This document shows positions 23,574 through 31,204 of a stretch of 46,703 bases of DNA, piece by piece. Each line of letters begins with the position of its first letter. Position 1 is the stretch's first letter. Location of the stretch: IMG/VR virus record IMGVR_UViG_3300038566_000026, positions 1 to 46,703 of that record; one strand, given 5' to 3'. Source of the DNA: a virus. A program made the translations under genes and the position numbers. Under the pieces are notes generated by a model that was not told where the DNA came from, did no database searches, and saw only the letters and a program-made list of their open reading frames with translations.

Positions 23574-24718
23574 TATTTAGCTCCTCCTTTCCAAGCATTT
23601 TGACTATCGGCCATCATCTTTTCACGGGCGATGACGTCAGCCGGACGATTGTCAACGCCTTTGTCTTTGTTCTCAACCTGTTGGCTGATAGCATCGTCAA
23701 GTTGTTGTTGACTATTATTTTCAACAGATTCCACTAACATATCGAAACGAGCGTTAATGTAATCCGCAGAAACAGAATCCAACTGAACATTAGGGCACTT
23801 AGCAGCAACCACTTCGCGACGAAGAGTGTCAGCGTCTTTACCTTCCCACTCAACTTCTGGAGCTACTTTACGAACTGTGTCTACGACAGCAGTACGATCA
23901 GTTACCAGTTTGTCAAGGGTATCGGCAGTTGGGATTTTAGATGTAGCGTCATCTAGTTTAGCCTTCAAAGAATCTTCGGTTTTCTTGGCCTCTTTAGCCT
24001 TTTCTTCCATTTCATCTTCTTTAGCTTCTAGCTCATCAGCCTTCTTTTGGGTTTCTTCTTCAGCATCTGAAACTCGTGCTTGCAGTTTACCAACCGCTTG
24101 AGCAGCTTGATCAGATACCTCAAAGTCAACCCCATCAATGGTGATTTTAGCCATAGCGACTGTATCTCCTGTTATGGGTAAGTTGTCGGCCACTCTGCAA
24201 GCAGGTCCAGCGCGACCACGTTCAACGATAGCAATGTGATTGCCCTTAATGTTCCTCTGAATGGCGTCGTATTGCTCACCATCCGGAGTAACTCCTGAGA
24301 CCCACTCGATATCAGCGGTGTAGCCGTTAGAAAGCTCTGTCTTACCGCTTTCTATGCTTTTAATGGCTTCACCGTCGGTAACGTGTAGGACTGTTTTAGC
24401 GAACATCCCATCCCGAGTAACATCTGGTCCGGACATTCCGACACTAAACTGTTTGGAATTATCCGGACTAACTAACTCAGGGGGATGGTTATTTGTGACA
24501 GGCTTATTAGCGAAAGATACTAAGGACTCGTCGTTAAACACCTCTTCTTCTGGGCGATATACTCTGACGACATCGGTAGGGTCTCTATCAGTGAGACCCA
24601 TCTCAATAGCTAAATATTCCTGAATACCTGTACGGGAAATACGAGCAGGAACTTTAAGGAAGCCCTCGTCAGTGTATTCACGTTCTGTGGTTATTTTCAG
24701 TCTATCTGCTAGAAACAT
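23573..24718 (-). CDS. Prohead protease-scaffold fusion (DUF2213)
   Basis: A 381-residue fusion. Residues 1-180 are a DUF2213 prohead protease: YTDEGFLKVPARISRTGIQEYLA, TNNHPPELV with the catalytic-type His, and LSNGYTADIEW with the Ser-containing strand. Residues 195-270 form a long coiled coil (DAEEETQKKADELEAKEDEM) typical of internal scaffolds. The last 110 residues are helical and Gln/Asn-rich. It would guide capsid assembly and then cleave scaffold and capsid N-termini. A sigma70-like promoter lies upstream at 24744-24772. Confidence 0.88.
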   Translation of the reverse strand: MFLADRLKITTEREYTDEGFLKVPARISRTGIQEYLAIEMGLTDRDPTDVVRVYRPEEEVFNDESLVSFANKPVTNNHPPELVSPDNSKQFSVGMSGPDVTRDGMFAKTVLHVTDGEAIKSIESGKTELSNGYTADIEWVSGVTPDGEQYDAIQRNIKGNHIAIVERGRAGPACRVADNLPITGDTVAMAKITIDGVDFEVSDQAAQAVGKLQARVSDAEEETQKKADELEAKEDEMEEKAKEAKKTEDSLKAKLDDATSKIPTADTLDKLVTDRTAVVDTVRKVAPEVEWEGKDADTLRREVVAAKCPNVQLDSVSADYINARFDMLVESVENNSQQQLDDAISQQVENKDKGVDNRPADVIAREKMMADSQNAWKGGAK

Positions 24719-24743
24719 TTACTAGTCCTTACGTTTAAATTCA

Positions 24744-24772
24744 ATATTATTTTATGTTCAGTCTAAAAACAA
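24744..24772 (-). promoter_or_regulatory. Possible sigma70-like promoter for capsid genes
   Basis: On the minus strand TTGTTT (24772-24767), a 17-base spacer and TAATAT (24749-24744) lie 25 bases before the protease-scaffold ATG, in the 79-base gap after the Mu F-like gene. Both hexamers are imperfect, so this is tentative. Confidence 0.4.
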
Positions 24773-24797
24773 GGTAAAGACCAAACTTTCATCACAA

Positions 24798-25619
24798 CTA
24801 AACTTTAATAATGGGCTGAGCTACGCAACGACACTGAATGTCCTGACCTGGATGACCAGTATCTTTAGGAGGGTCGTCCCATCTAAAGACTTTACCATTC
24901 TTAGAACGGTGCGATTCCCTAACTCTATCGTCACCAGCAGTTCTCCATATATACTCTTCTACTCCTAGATTCTGTTGACGCTGCTGGTTTAATGCCGAGT
25001 TTAATTTTGAAGTCTGATCCCTAGCTATTAACTTAGCTCTCTTTGTTGTTGAGCGACCTGTCTTCATTATTTGTTGAATCATAGAGCCTGCTGTGTTTCC
25101 CTGAGTGGTTCCAGTAAATACAATAGTTTCTATCTTCTTAAAATATTCCTCAGGTATAGAGCGTATCAGACTAACATTTTCACGAGTAGTTGCTACGAGT
25201 ATATCTTCAAGGTTTTCATTCTGAATAACGCTTTGTAAGTTGACACCCACGCTTTCTTCAATCGCAGAATAGAAGCGTCGCTTATTAGTATCGTTAGTGT
25301 TCGTAGTAAAAGAGTTAGCGACTATCTGAGCATTCTCATTGATATCAACATAAGCTCTTCTTAAACGATTAAAAGCTTCTTCCAAAGTACGAGCATAAGC
25401 ATCATTCACATACTCGGGTTGTAGCTGACGCAGAAGAGGAATAATCTGCGTAGCTACGTCTTTTCTTAATCGCTTAGTTAAAACATCAAGCTGTCTACGA
25501 TACTTCACTTCCGGATTCTTGGGAGTCTTCACTGGACGCCCCTTCCTCTTCTTCTCCTTCTTCAGTTTCCCGTTCAGTTCCAAGGAGATCGTTGTCGGTA
25601 TCGGTGTCAAAGCCATCAT
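24798..25619 (-). CDS. Mu gpF-like minor head protein
   Basis: A 273-residue minor head protein with the SPP1 gp7/Mu gpF domain: IARDQTSKLNSALNQQRQQNLG, then WRTAGDDRVRESHRSKNG, KVFRWDDPP and the Cys pair IQCRCVAQP at the end. It helps start DNA ejection or head morphogenesis with the portal. The ATG at 25619, with AGAGGA upstream, makes it overlap the portal gene by 125 bases. A GTG at 25532 with AGGAAGGGG six bases upstream would shorten it by 29 Lys-rich residues. Both starts look usable. Confidence 0.88.
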   Translation of the reverse strand: MMALTPIPTTISLELNGKLKKEKKRKGRPVKTPKNPEVKYRRQLDVLTKRLRKDVATQIIPLLRQLQPEYVNDAYARTLEEAFNRLRRAYVDINENAQIVANSFTTNTNDTNKRRFYSAIEESVGVNLQSVIQNENLEDILVATTRENVSLIRSIPEEYFKKIETIVFTGTTQGNTAGSMIQQIMKTGRSTTKRAKLIARDQTSKLNSALNQQRQQNLGVEEYIWRTAGDDRVRESHRSKNGKVFRWDDPPKDTGHPGQDIQCRCVAQPIIKV

Positions 25620-26943
25620 CTGGTTCCTCTAGTTCTTCAATATCCTCATCTGTGATATTTGTATATGTGCCGTCTTGTTTTAGCTCTTTGGCTACAGTAG
25701 CCTCACTAACAATATCACGGTCAAGATAAATACCATCTCGCTGAGCATTAACAAACTGTAAGTCTGCTATTTCTTTAGGTGTCATTTGGAACAAAGACTT
25801 AAACTCATAATCCAAATCTACATCTTCAGATAAGCCTAAGCTTCTAGCCATGATTTCATCAAAGTAATCAAGCTTAGGCTTATAGTCTTTCTTCTGTGCG
25901 GAACGTACTGTGTCATAATAGTTCTTAAGGTCGCCCTCACCAGTAGCGTTTAGACCGCTTGCAGAAGACCCTAGAAGACGAGTAGCAGGGATATCACTAG
26001 CAGCACTAAGGAACAAAGCGTAACGGTCTAGCAGGTCAGGTAGACCGCTGAAGGTATTGTTCTTAGTTTGGAAATCTTCCTCATTATCTAAAAGCATCAT
26101 ATTATTGAAGCTTTTCATCATACCTGCTAAAGTGAAACGCTTGCGAAGCAATGATTCACCGTCAGCGGTTTGAAGATATCCCATCAAACCTTTAACCTTC
26201 ATTATATCTACGTTTGTTTCGTATACCATACTAGCAGCACCGTCGGTAGTGGTGTTGAAGTTGGTAAGGGCTTCATAAATACGACTTAATACTGAATCTG
26301 AATAGTAATTATTACGGCGGAATTCATCAAACGGAAGTGGGATACCGTCAAAACGTAAAACGCGACTATGGTGGATTTTAACGCTAGTTTCATTAAACCG
26401 ATAAAACTCAGGCATACCAAAGTTTTTGTCCATAGGGTCAGCAATAGGTACGACTTCAGCATTGCTTACACGATGACGGTCAATAGCTTTAATATGACGA
26501 AGACTACCTTCCTTAATCTTATTTAGATCAAGAGGCTTATCAGGCGTTTGTCCATCATCAATAGACATAACGATAAAAGCTGTACCATATAGTCGCGCCC
26601 ACTTATGAGCAGAATTAAAATTACCTGATAGGTCTAAACGATCTTCTTCATCTTCTAATTCTTTAACTATTTCTGGCTCAATATCACCAGTGAATTCACG
26701 CCACTCACGAGTCATATCATCAGGGATAATATCAACGACCTTACCAGCAAGCCAGTCGGTACGATACATTGCATTGAGTTCATCCTGAGCACCGTCCGCT
26801 GATAACTGTTTATTATTTACGAACCGTGAGTGATGCCGTTTGTCTTGTTCAGTACCTAACTGAGCAACGAGGTTTTCCAGGCCGTCTTTAAGTTTTGCCT
26901 CTTCGTCAGATAAGATCCTGGCTTCTTGAACATTTTCGCTCAT
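25495..26943 (-). CDS. Portal protein (DUF1073)
   Basis: A 482-residue portal protein of the DUF1073 group. Features are LNAMYRTDWLAGKVVDIIPDDMTREWREF (residues 59-87), LYGTAFIVMSIDDGQ, HIKAIDRHRVS, the IHHSRVLRFDGIPLPF motif near 210 and SGLNATGEGDLKNYYD near 330. The last 40 residues are very acidic (TEEGEEEEGASSEDSQ). This acidic tail is the region that overlaps the Lys-rich start of the next gene in another frame. It forms the packaging vertex with the terminase. Confidence 0.93.
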   Translation of the reverse strand: MSENVQEARILSDEEAKLKDGLENLVAQLGTEQDKRHHSRFVNNKQLSADGAQDELNAMYRTDWLAGKVVDIIPDDMTREWREFTGDIEPEIVKELEDEEDRLDLSGNFNSAHKWARLYGTAFIVMSIDDGQTPDKPLDLNKIKEGSLRHIKAIDRHRVSNAEVVPIADPMDKNFGMPEFYRFNETSVKIHHSRVLRFDGIPLPFDEFRRNNYYSDSVLSRIYEALTNFNTTTDGAASMVYETNVDIMKVKGLMGYLQTADGESLLRKRFTLAGMMKSFNNMMLLDNEEDFQTKNNTFSGLPDLLDRYALFLSAASDIPATRLLGSSASGLNATGEGDLKNYYDTVRSAQKKDYKPKLDYFDEIMARSLGLSEDVDLDYEFKSLFQMTPKEIADLQFVNAQRDGIYLDRDIVSEATVAKELKQDGTYTNITDEDIEELEEPDDGFDTDTDNDLLGTERETEEGEEEEGASSEDSQESGSEVS

Positions 26944-27087
26944 ATTAAGTCACCTTATTGTTGAGTTAGTTTAGTTAGGTTTGAAGCTAACCTTTACCCT
27001 ATATAGTAATTATTTCTATACTAAAAGTTTTTCTTATACATTAAAAGGTAAGGCTAGAAACTATCTAAACTAACCTTACCTATAATG
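26944..27087 (-). promoter_or_regulatory. Non-coding gap upstream of portal gene with promoter-like element
   Basis: A 144-base AT-rich gap. Next to the terminator at 27040-27081, the minus strand carries GTATAAGAAAAA (27039-27028) and TATATAGG (27005-26998). The same two words occur in the gap at 33680-33956, which also precedes a leftward gene. The portal Shine-Dalgarno (AAGGTG) follows. The gap may hold a promoter that restarts transcription after the terminator; the class is unclear. Confidence 0.45.
27040..27081 (-). terminator. Intrinsic terminator downstream of 177-residue structural gene
   Basis: On the minus strand AGGTAAGGTTAG pairs with CTAGCCTTACCT over 12 bp (one G-U) around a 12-base loop, followed by TTTTAA. 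It sits seven bases after the stop of the gene at 27088. Confidence 0.75.
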
Positions 27088-27621
27088 TCAAGCAGCGTTA
27101 AATTGAAAGAAACCATTCAAGGAGGCTTCATGTAAAGCCAACCCTGTCAGGTCGTCGTTAATACGAACACCAAAGATATCGCCTTCGTTTAACTGAATAC
27201 CTTCAGAATAATCAAACAAACTAAACGAATAAACAGCTAAACGTGAATTACCTGATAGCTGAACGAATTGAGAACTTACTCCGATAGCAAAGAAATCAGC
27301 AGCCCGTTTAATAATCGGCGTTAATGGTACTTCTTGACCGCCGATAATAGTGTAAAGAGTCATACCATTGGTAAGAGGTCCAGCAACACTACCGTAATCA
27401 TCAAAGCTGGTATTACCGCTATCACTTACAGAAAAACTAATTCCGTCTATCTGAACATAGCGATTTGATTCTGCTTCAAAGAAAAACTCCTGAGGTGTTA
27501 CGGAGCCATCTACATTCATATTAGGATCGCCAGTCAAAGTTCCGTCGTCCGTAAAACTCCTCTGGATAGGGAATCTACGTGGATCAGCAATTTGCCTGTA
27601 CGATTGTTTTAAAGAACTCAT
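27088..27621 (-). CDS. Putative structural protein between terminase and portal
   Basis: A 177-residue protein that appears all-beta. It has YVQIDGISFSVSDSGNTSFDDYG, SVAGPLTNGMTLYTIIGG, NSRLAVYSFSLFDYSEGIQLNEGD and ALHEASLNGFFQ. Such jelly-roll-like proteins occur among head genes of related phages and may decorate the head or act as fibre-like appendages. I do not recognise a named family. It is preceded by a GGCCGGATTA leader word and followed by a terminator, so it may be expressed at a different level from the terminase and portal. Confidence 0.7.
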   Translation of the reverse strand: MSSLKQSYRQIADPRRFPIQRSFTDDGTLTGDPNMNVDGSVTPQEFFFEAESNRYVQIDGISFSVSDSGNTSFDDYGSVAGPLTNGMTLYTIIGGQEVPLTPIIKRAADFFAIGVSSQFVQLSGNSRLAVYSFSLFDYSEGIQLNEGDIFGVRINDDLTGLALHEASLNGFFQFNAA

Positions 27622-27650
27622 AATACTTTCCTTCTAGTAGGTAATCCGGC

Positions 27651-28397
27651 CTACATTGAATTTTCATTATATAGCATGTCTTCAAACACAATTAAATCTT
27701 CAACTGCATCCATTGTCGGATCTATTTGGTCATCATGCTTATGTGTCATTAAGGGGGTGAACTTTCTAAACTCTTCCTTGTAGTCATGTAGCCACTCAGC
27801 GTTCCGTGGTAAGTGAATATAATTAGCAGCGAAGTATTTCACCACACCCATAGCCCGTAGAACCTTGTCAGTGTTACGTTGGATAGGCTCAACAGGAATA
27901 AAATAATCTTTCTTAATAGATTGTATCAAAGAACTACCTGAGCTCTTATCTTCAATCTTAACAACTTGCGCTCCTAACGGTTTGAACTGTGTTGGCTTAT
28001 GCTTATTCCAAAACTCTACCAGTTTAGATTCCAACTCAGGAGCTTCCCATTTACCTCGGAACTGATCAACTAAAAATATACCTTTAGTCATTGATCTAGC
28101 CCATAGTTGGAAAACAGTATAGTCGTTTCGTTCAGCAGTTTTTTGAGCAGTATCGCCATAGATACGCATCAAATCTATATCGGCGGGTAAAACTTCGTAA
28201 TACTTCCAGTAAGCATCTTTAAACATACCACCGCCCAATGGGCTCGGGTTTTGTTGATACTGACTGGCAAAAGTATACTTGTCGCCGTGTTCAAGAACTT
28301 TTAGTTTGGATAAATCCTGTTTAAAGCCCCATAGCGGATCACCTAGCGGAACTTCCTGTGGACATAGGGTAAGTATAGCGTCATTACTAAAAAGCAT
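27651..28397 (-). CDS. Terminase large subunit, nuclease half (second frame)
   Basis: 248 codons encode the C-terminal half of TerL: KYTFASQYQQNPSPLGGG linker, RIYGDTAQKTAERNDYTVFQLW (first metal-binding Asp of the RNase H-like nuclease), VVKIEDKSSGSSLIQ (second acid) and HKHDDQIDPTMDAVEDL (third acids). It is +1 relative to the ATPase half and overlaps it by 11 bases. A +1 slip on CTTTTTAG would read ...AQYAFSNDAIL and give a 534-residue TerL. Alternatively it could start separately at the ATG at 28397, which has GCGGAG six bases upstream, or the split could be a one-base homopolymer error. Confidence 0.88.
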   Translation of the reverse strand: MLFSNDAILTLCPQEVPLGDPLWGFKQDLSKLKVLEHGDKYTFASQYQQNPSPLGGGMFKDAYWKYYEVLPADIDLMRIYGDTAQKTAERNDYTVFQLWARSMTKGIFLVDQFRGKWEAPELESKLVEFWNKHKPTQFKPLGAQVVKIEDKSSGSSLIQSIKKDYFIPVEPIQRNTDKVLRAMGVVKYFAANYIHLPRNAEWLHDYKEEFRKFTPLMTHKHDDQIDPTMDAVEDLIVFEDMLYNENSM

Positions 28398-29256
28398 ACT
28401 GAGCTCCGCTGTGAAGAGCCTGTAGGATACCGTTTAGGTCTATACGTTTGCCGTGTGTATAATCGTCAGGATACTTACGGTTTATTTCCTCGTCATTCAA
28501 CAGGGTCGGGATGGTTAAGTGATGCCAAATATCACCTGAGCCGCCTTTAAGTAGATAACCAGAAAGGTCATCTTCGTGAATACGCTGCATAATAACAATC
28601 ATTGGAACTGTCTCTACAGCTAGACGTGAACGCATAGTATTGTTGAAACGGTTGTTAATAGCAGCACGTTTAACGACAGAATAAGCATCGTCAGGTTTAA
28701 CAGGGTCATCAATAACAAAGGCTCCAGTGAATCCCTCTTCCATGCGACCTGCACGGAAACCAGTAATCTGACCTCCAGCAGCCGCCGCCATCATACCGCC
28801 GCCATCTTCCGTGAACCATCGTTTCTTACCTTTGGTGTCAACCCTAACATCCATAGGCCAGAGTTCTTGAAACTCTTGTAGATTAATAGTCTCTTTAATT
28901 TTAGAAGAGTTTTCTTGTGCAAGGTCTGCAGAATAAGAAGCATGAATGTATTTGGAACGTGGATTTATTGCCAAACCACGAGCTATGAAATTCAATACAG
29001 CTTGCTCAGTCTTAGTATAACCAGGAGCAATATTGATTATCAGCCTGTTAATCTTACATTCATAAATAGCTTGTAGGACATACTCAATAACATAATGATG
29101 CCAGTTACGGAGCATCTTAGTACCTTCTCGGTGCTTGAAGAAGTATCTCATAAACTGGATACCGTCGTTTTCAAGCATATACTTCAACATCCGCAATTCA
29201 TTTAGTGACCACGGTTCAAAGTCATCAGGAGCTATTATAGGGCTAGAAGTCGTCAT
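28387..29256 (-). CDS. Terminase large subunit, ATPase half (first frame)
   Basis: 289 codons encode the packaging ATPase domain. The Walker A-like motif is NIAPGYTKTEQA near residue 75 (a degenerate P-loop), Walker B is GAFVIDDPVKPDDA near 180 and motif C is IVIMQRIHEDDLSGYL near 213. The frame ends at TAG (28389-28387) in a run of five T, exactly where the nuclease-half frame takes over. Two separate polypeptides, programmed +1 shifting and sequencing error all fit the sequence. The start overlaps TerS by 14 bases. Confidence 0.9.
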   Translation of the reverse strand: MTTSSPIIAPDDFEPWSLNELRMLKYMLENDGIQFMRYFFKHREGTKMLRNWHHYVIEYVLQAIYECKINRLIINIAPGYTKTEQAVLNFIARGLAINPRSKYIHASYSADLAQENSSKIKETINLQEFQELWPMDVRVDTKGKKRWFTEDGGGMMAAAAGGQITGFRAGRMEEGFTGAFVIDDPVKPDDAYSVVKRAAINNRFNNTMRSRLAVETVPMIVIMQRIHEDDLSGYLLKGGSGDIWHHLTIPTLLNDEEINRKYPDDYTHGKRIDLNGILQALHSGAQYAF

Positions 29257-29647
29257 TAAACTTCTCCTTAAATAACTCTATTTCTTCATCGGTCAAAGGG
29301 TTATCAGCAGCAGAAGCTGAGCCTGAATTACCTCCGTTGACTTCTACCTGTTTGCGCTTAGCATGTAGGTACTCTGCAAGAGTTTTACTAGCGGTGATAG
29401 ATTCGGACAATGTGACCGTATGATATTTGAAATTGTTCATCACTAAGTCAACAATCTCATACCAGTCGCCTTTAGAAATGTCACCATCACTAAAGCTATC
29501 AATCTCCATAACGAGTTCATATATGGAAGAAAGTCTGCGAGGGTCTTGCCCATTCATCACCGCTTCTAAAAAGACAAGGGGATCCTTCGCTTCACCTTCG
29601 TGGATGAGTTCCCTTAAATCTTGAATGGATAGCGGTTTATGCTGCAT
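29243..29647 (-). CDS. Terminase small subunit (putative)
   Basis: A 134-residue helical protein immediately upstream of TerL and first in the late operon. DPLVFLEAVMNGQDPRRLSSIYELVMEID (residues 22-50) resembles the DNA-packaging small-subunit helical core. The segment TASKTLAEYLHAKRKQVEV and a short acidic C-terminus (TDEEIELFKEKFNDDF) fit a TerL-contacting tail. A promoter lies at 29681-29709. The call rests largely on position and general make-up. Confidence 0.72.
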   Translation of the reverse strand: MQHKPLSIQDLRELIHEGEAKDPLVFLEAVMNGQDPRRLSSIYELVMEIDSFSDGDISKGDWYEIVDLVMNNFKYHTVTLSESITASKTLAEYLHAKRKQVEVNGGNSGSASAADNPLTDEEIELFKEKFNDDF

Positions 29648-29680
29648 AAGTTCTATCTATATTTCCGGCCAATTGACCTC

Positions 29681-29709
29681 AATATAAACTAGAACCTTTT
29701 GCAAGTAAA
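29681..29709 (-). promoter_or_regulatory. Promoter for late (packaging-structural) operon
   Basis: On the minus strand TTTACT (29709-29704), a 17-base spacer and TATATT (29686-29681) are followed by GAGGTCA, close to the GAGTTCA word of other promoters here. It lies between the terminator at 29742-29770 and TerS. Confidence 0.6.
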
Positions 29710-29741
29710 TTTAGAACTGAACAAAAGAATTCCCAAACGTC

Positions 29742-29770
29742 AAAAAGCCCATCACATGGACGGGCTTTTT
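29742..29770 (-). terminator. Bidirectional-type terminator between early and late leftward genes
   Basis: AAAAAGCCC (29742-29750) and GGGCTTTTT (29762-29770) form a 9-bp stem with an 11-base loop, giving A- and T-tracts on both sides. It separates the replication-side leftward genes from the late operon. The adjacent 29771-29911 stretch holds no gene I can support. Confidence 0.85.
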
Positions 29771-29911
29771 GTTTCTAAGGCTTTCGCCTTGGTGTCTTTA
29801 TGGTTGAGTTAGCTTCGCCAACCTACCTCAAATGGAAGATGACTTCCAGCAACATTATCAGTCACTTTATGAGGTGTCGCCACTTGAACCAATATTAGAT
29901 GCTCGTTATGG

Positions 29912-30100
29912 CTAGGTTGAGTGCTCTCCAGTCACGTTAAACAATCGTTCAGGTAAAGCGGGTTGAGCAGCCATCGTAACACTGTCGTGACTGACTTCAA
30001 TCTGTTGAACATCCCAGTCTGGTGATGCCGTTACAGATTGAGCCTGTACCGATAGTGAAAACGAGAACAGCAGTAGAACGCTGAGCAAGATTTCACGCAT
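29912..30100 (-). CDS. Small exported protein, unknown
   Basis: A 62-residue protein with a clear Sec signal peptide (MREILLSVLLLFSFSLSVQA, likely cut before Gln-Ser). The 40-residue mature part is unstructured and has no cysteines or recognised motif (DWDVQQIEVSHDSVTMAAQP). AAGGAG lies nine bases upstream of the ATG. It is the last gene before the terminator at 29742. Periplasmic action, such as a lysis-timing or exclusion factor, is only a possibility. Confidence 0.7.
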   Translation of the reverse strand: MREILLSVLLLFSFSLSVQAQSVTASPDWDVQQIEVSHDSVTMAAQPALPERLFNVTGEHST

Positions 30101-30162
30101 GATAATTCTCCTTTAAAGGTTGAGTTCTAACGATTATCGCTGTGTTAGAAGTTTCAGTATTG

Positions 30163-30459
30163 CTAATAATCTTCATCTTGTAAAGAGGGATATTCTGGTT
30201 CTTCTATCTCTAACTGTAGATGTTCACCTGGATTATAATGCTTGGCTTCAATGTAGCACTCAGCCTCAGAAATAGATTCCTGACCAGTAGCTACATCGCA
30301 ATGATCGCCAGCGTTACAGTTACAGAACTGACAGGCTGAGCGCACATTATAGAAATAGAATTCAGTGAACGCTGAACCAGTGCAACGTCCACCGATACGA
30401 TGAGGGAATGGGTAGGCCGAACAATTACATATCGGTCTATCATCACACCTCTTACCCAT
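30163..30459 (-). CDS. Cysteine-rich small protein, unknown
   Basis: A 98-residue protein with eight cysteines arranged as C-x6-C-x-C, CTG, C-x2-C-x-C and later single cysteines. It includes CNCSAYPFPHRIGGRCTGSAF and CQFCNCNAGDHCD. The pattern suggests a metal-binding (zinc or Fe-S) fold. The family is unnamed but of a type seen among phage small proteins. The acidic C-terminus ends LQDEDY. Its ATG overlaps the preceding stop (TAATG), so it is coupled to the gene at 30459-30944. Confidence 0.7.
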   Translation of the reverse strand: MGKRCDDRPICNCSAYPFPHRIGGRCTGSAFTEFYFYNVRSACQFCNCNAGDHCDVATGQESISEAECYIEAKHYNPGEHLQLEIEEPEYPSLQDEDY

Positions 30460-30944
30460 TAGTTTATTCCGCCTACATTGTGTTTCAAATGTCTAACAAG
30501 TTCTTCTACTATTTTATCAGTAGGTTGATACTTAAAACCTTCAGCACTTATACGGTAAGCTGATTTCAACTTACCATTGTTAGGATTGAACATAGTGCAT
30601 TCGAAGTGAACCATATCTTTAAACTCAGAAATTTCTACTTCTAAATCATAAAGATCTATGGTACGGATGTCTATCATACTAGGCTGATAATCGCGCTGAT
30701 TTAATCTAACCATAGGGCTAAACCTATCGTCAGAAGAGCGGTAATGATCAGGGTGAATTTGACTAGGGCGGAAAATAATAGACATAGGTTGGATTCTCTG
30801 AACCATATTCACTATATCTCTAGCAGCCATTATAGTTGAATGATGATGCTCTATTTGTTCGCGCATCTGCTGCTTTTCTAACTCTAAGCGAGCTATTTGT
30901 TCACGAGCCTTTCTCTTTTGGTTTCTACCGTAGCGTTTAGACAT
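30459..30944 (-). CDS. Basic N-terminal coiled-coil protein, unknown
   Basis: A 161-residue protein. It begins MSKRYGRNQKRKAREQIARL, a basic helix followed by a short coiled coil (LELEKQQMREQIEHHHSTIM). The rest is an alpha/beta domain (IRTIDLYDLEVEISEFKDMVHFECTM) with no recognised motif. AGGAGA lies eight bases before the ATG at 30944; the longer version starting at 30977 would overlap the upstream gene. The basic start could bind nucleic acid. The function is unknown. Confidence 0.7.
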   Translation of the reverse strand: MSKRYGRNQKRKAREQIARLELEKQQMREQIEHHHSTIMAARDIVNMVQRIQPMSIIFRPSQIHPDHYRSSDDRFSPMVRLNQRDYQPSMIDIRTIDLYDLEVEISEFKDMVHFECTMFNPNNGKLKSAYRISAEGFKYQPTDKIVEELVRHLKHNVGGIN

Positions 30945-30945
30945 T

Positions 30946-31146
30946 TCACTGTTCTCCTGTTTTATAATAGAAATCACCTTCAGGAGTCACTTCACGTACA
31001 GCCAACACAACACCATTGGAAACCAGCTTGACAGTCGCCTGTTTCTTACCTCGGATAGAGGAACGCTTGAAACTACGCTTCTCAGTGACCGGAATGTTTG
31101 GATTAAAGAGGATATCTTCAAACTGGTCTTTGGTTATACACTGCAT
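30946..31146 (-). CDS. Small basic protein, unknown
   Basis: A 66-residue protein rich in Lys and Arg (VTEKRSFKRSSIRGKKQATVKLVSNGVVLAV) with a probable beta-hairpin end. It is the first gene after the GAGTTCA-class promoter at 31176-31204, with AGGAG seven bases or so before the start. A nucleic-acid-binding or host-takeover role is conceivable. I do not recognise it. Confidence 0.7.
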   Translation of the reverse strand: MQCITKDQFEDILFNPNIPVTEKRSFKRSSIRGKKQATVKLVSNGVVLAVREVTPEGDFYYKTGEQ

Positions 31147-31175
31147 GATTGTGACTCCTGTATTAACTTGAACTC

Positions 31176-31204
31176 AGTATAGGTCAGGCTAATACAGAAA
31201 GCAA
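31176..31204 (-). promoter_or_regulatory. GAGTTCA-class promoter, leftward
   Basis: On the minus strand TTGCTT (31204-31199), exactly 17 bases, then TATACT (31181-31176) followed immediately by GAGTTCAAG. The leader contains ACAGGAG. It is the best consensus match of this class on the minus strand, placed between ligase and the gene at 31146. Confidence 0.75.

Noticed and set aside
23826-24101. Ser/Ala-rich open frame opposite the protease-scaffold coiled coil
   Set aside because: It is an antisense shadow of the Lys/Glu/Ala repeat; the same effect appears opposite 21584-22033 and 4649-5008.
29832-29915. 27-codon rightward frame in the gap between early and late leftward genes
   Set aside because: The peptide looks protein-like, but it has no ribosome binding site, points against its neighbours and overlaps the end of the 29912 gene.
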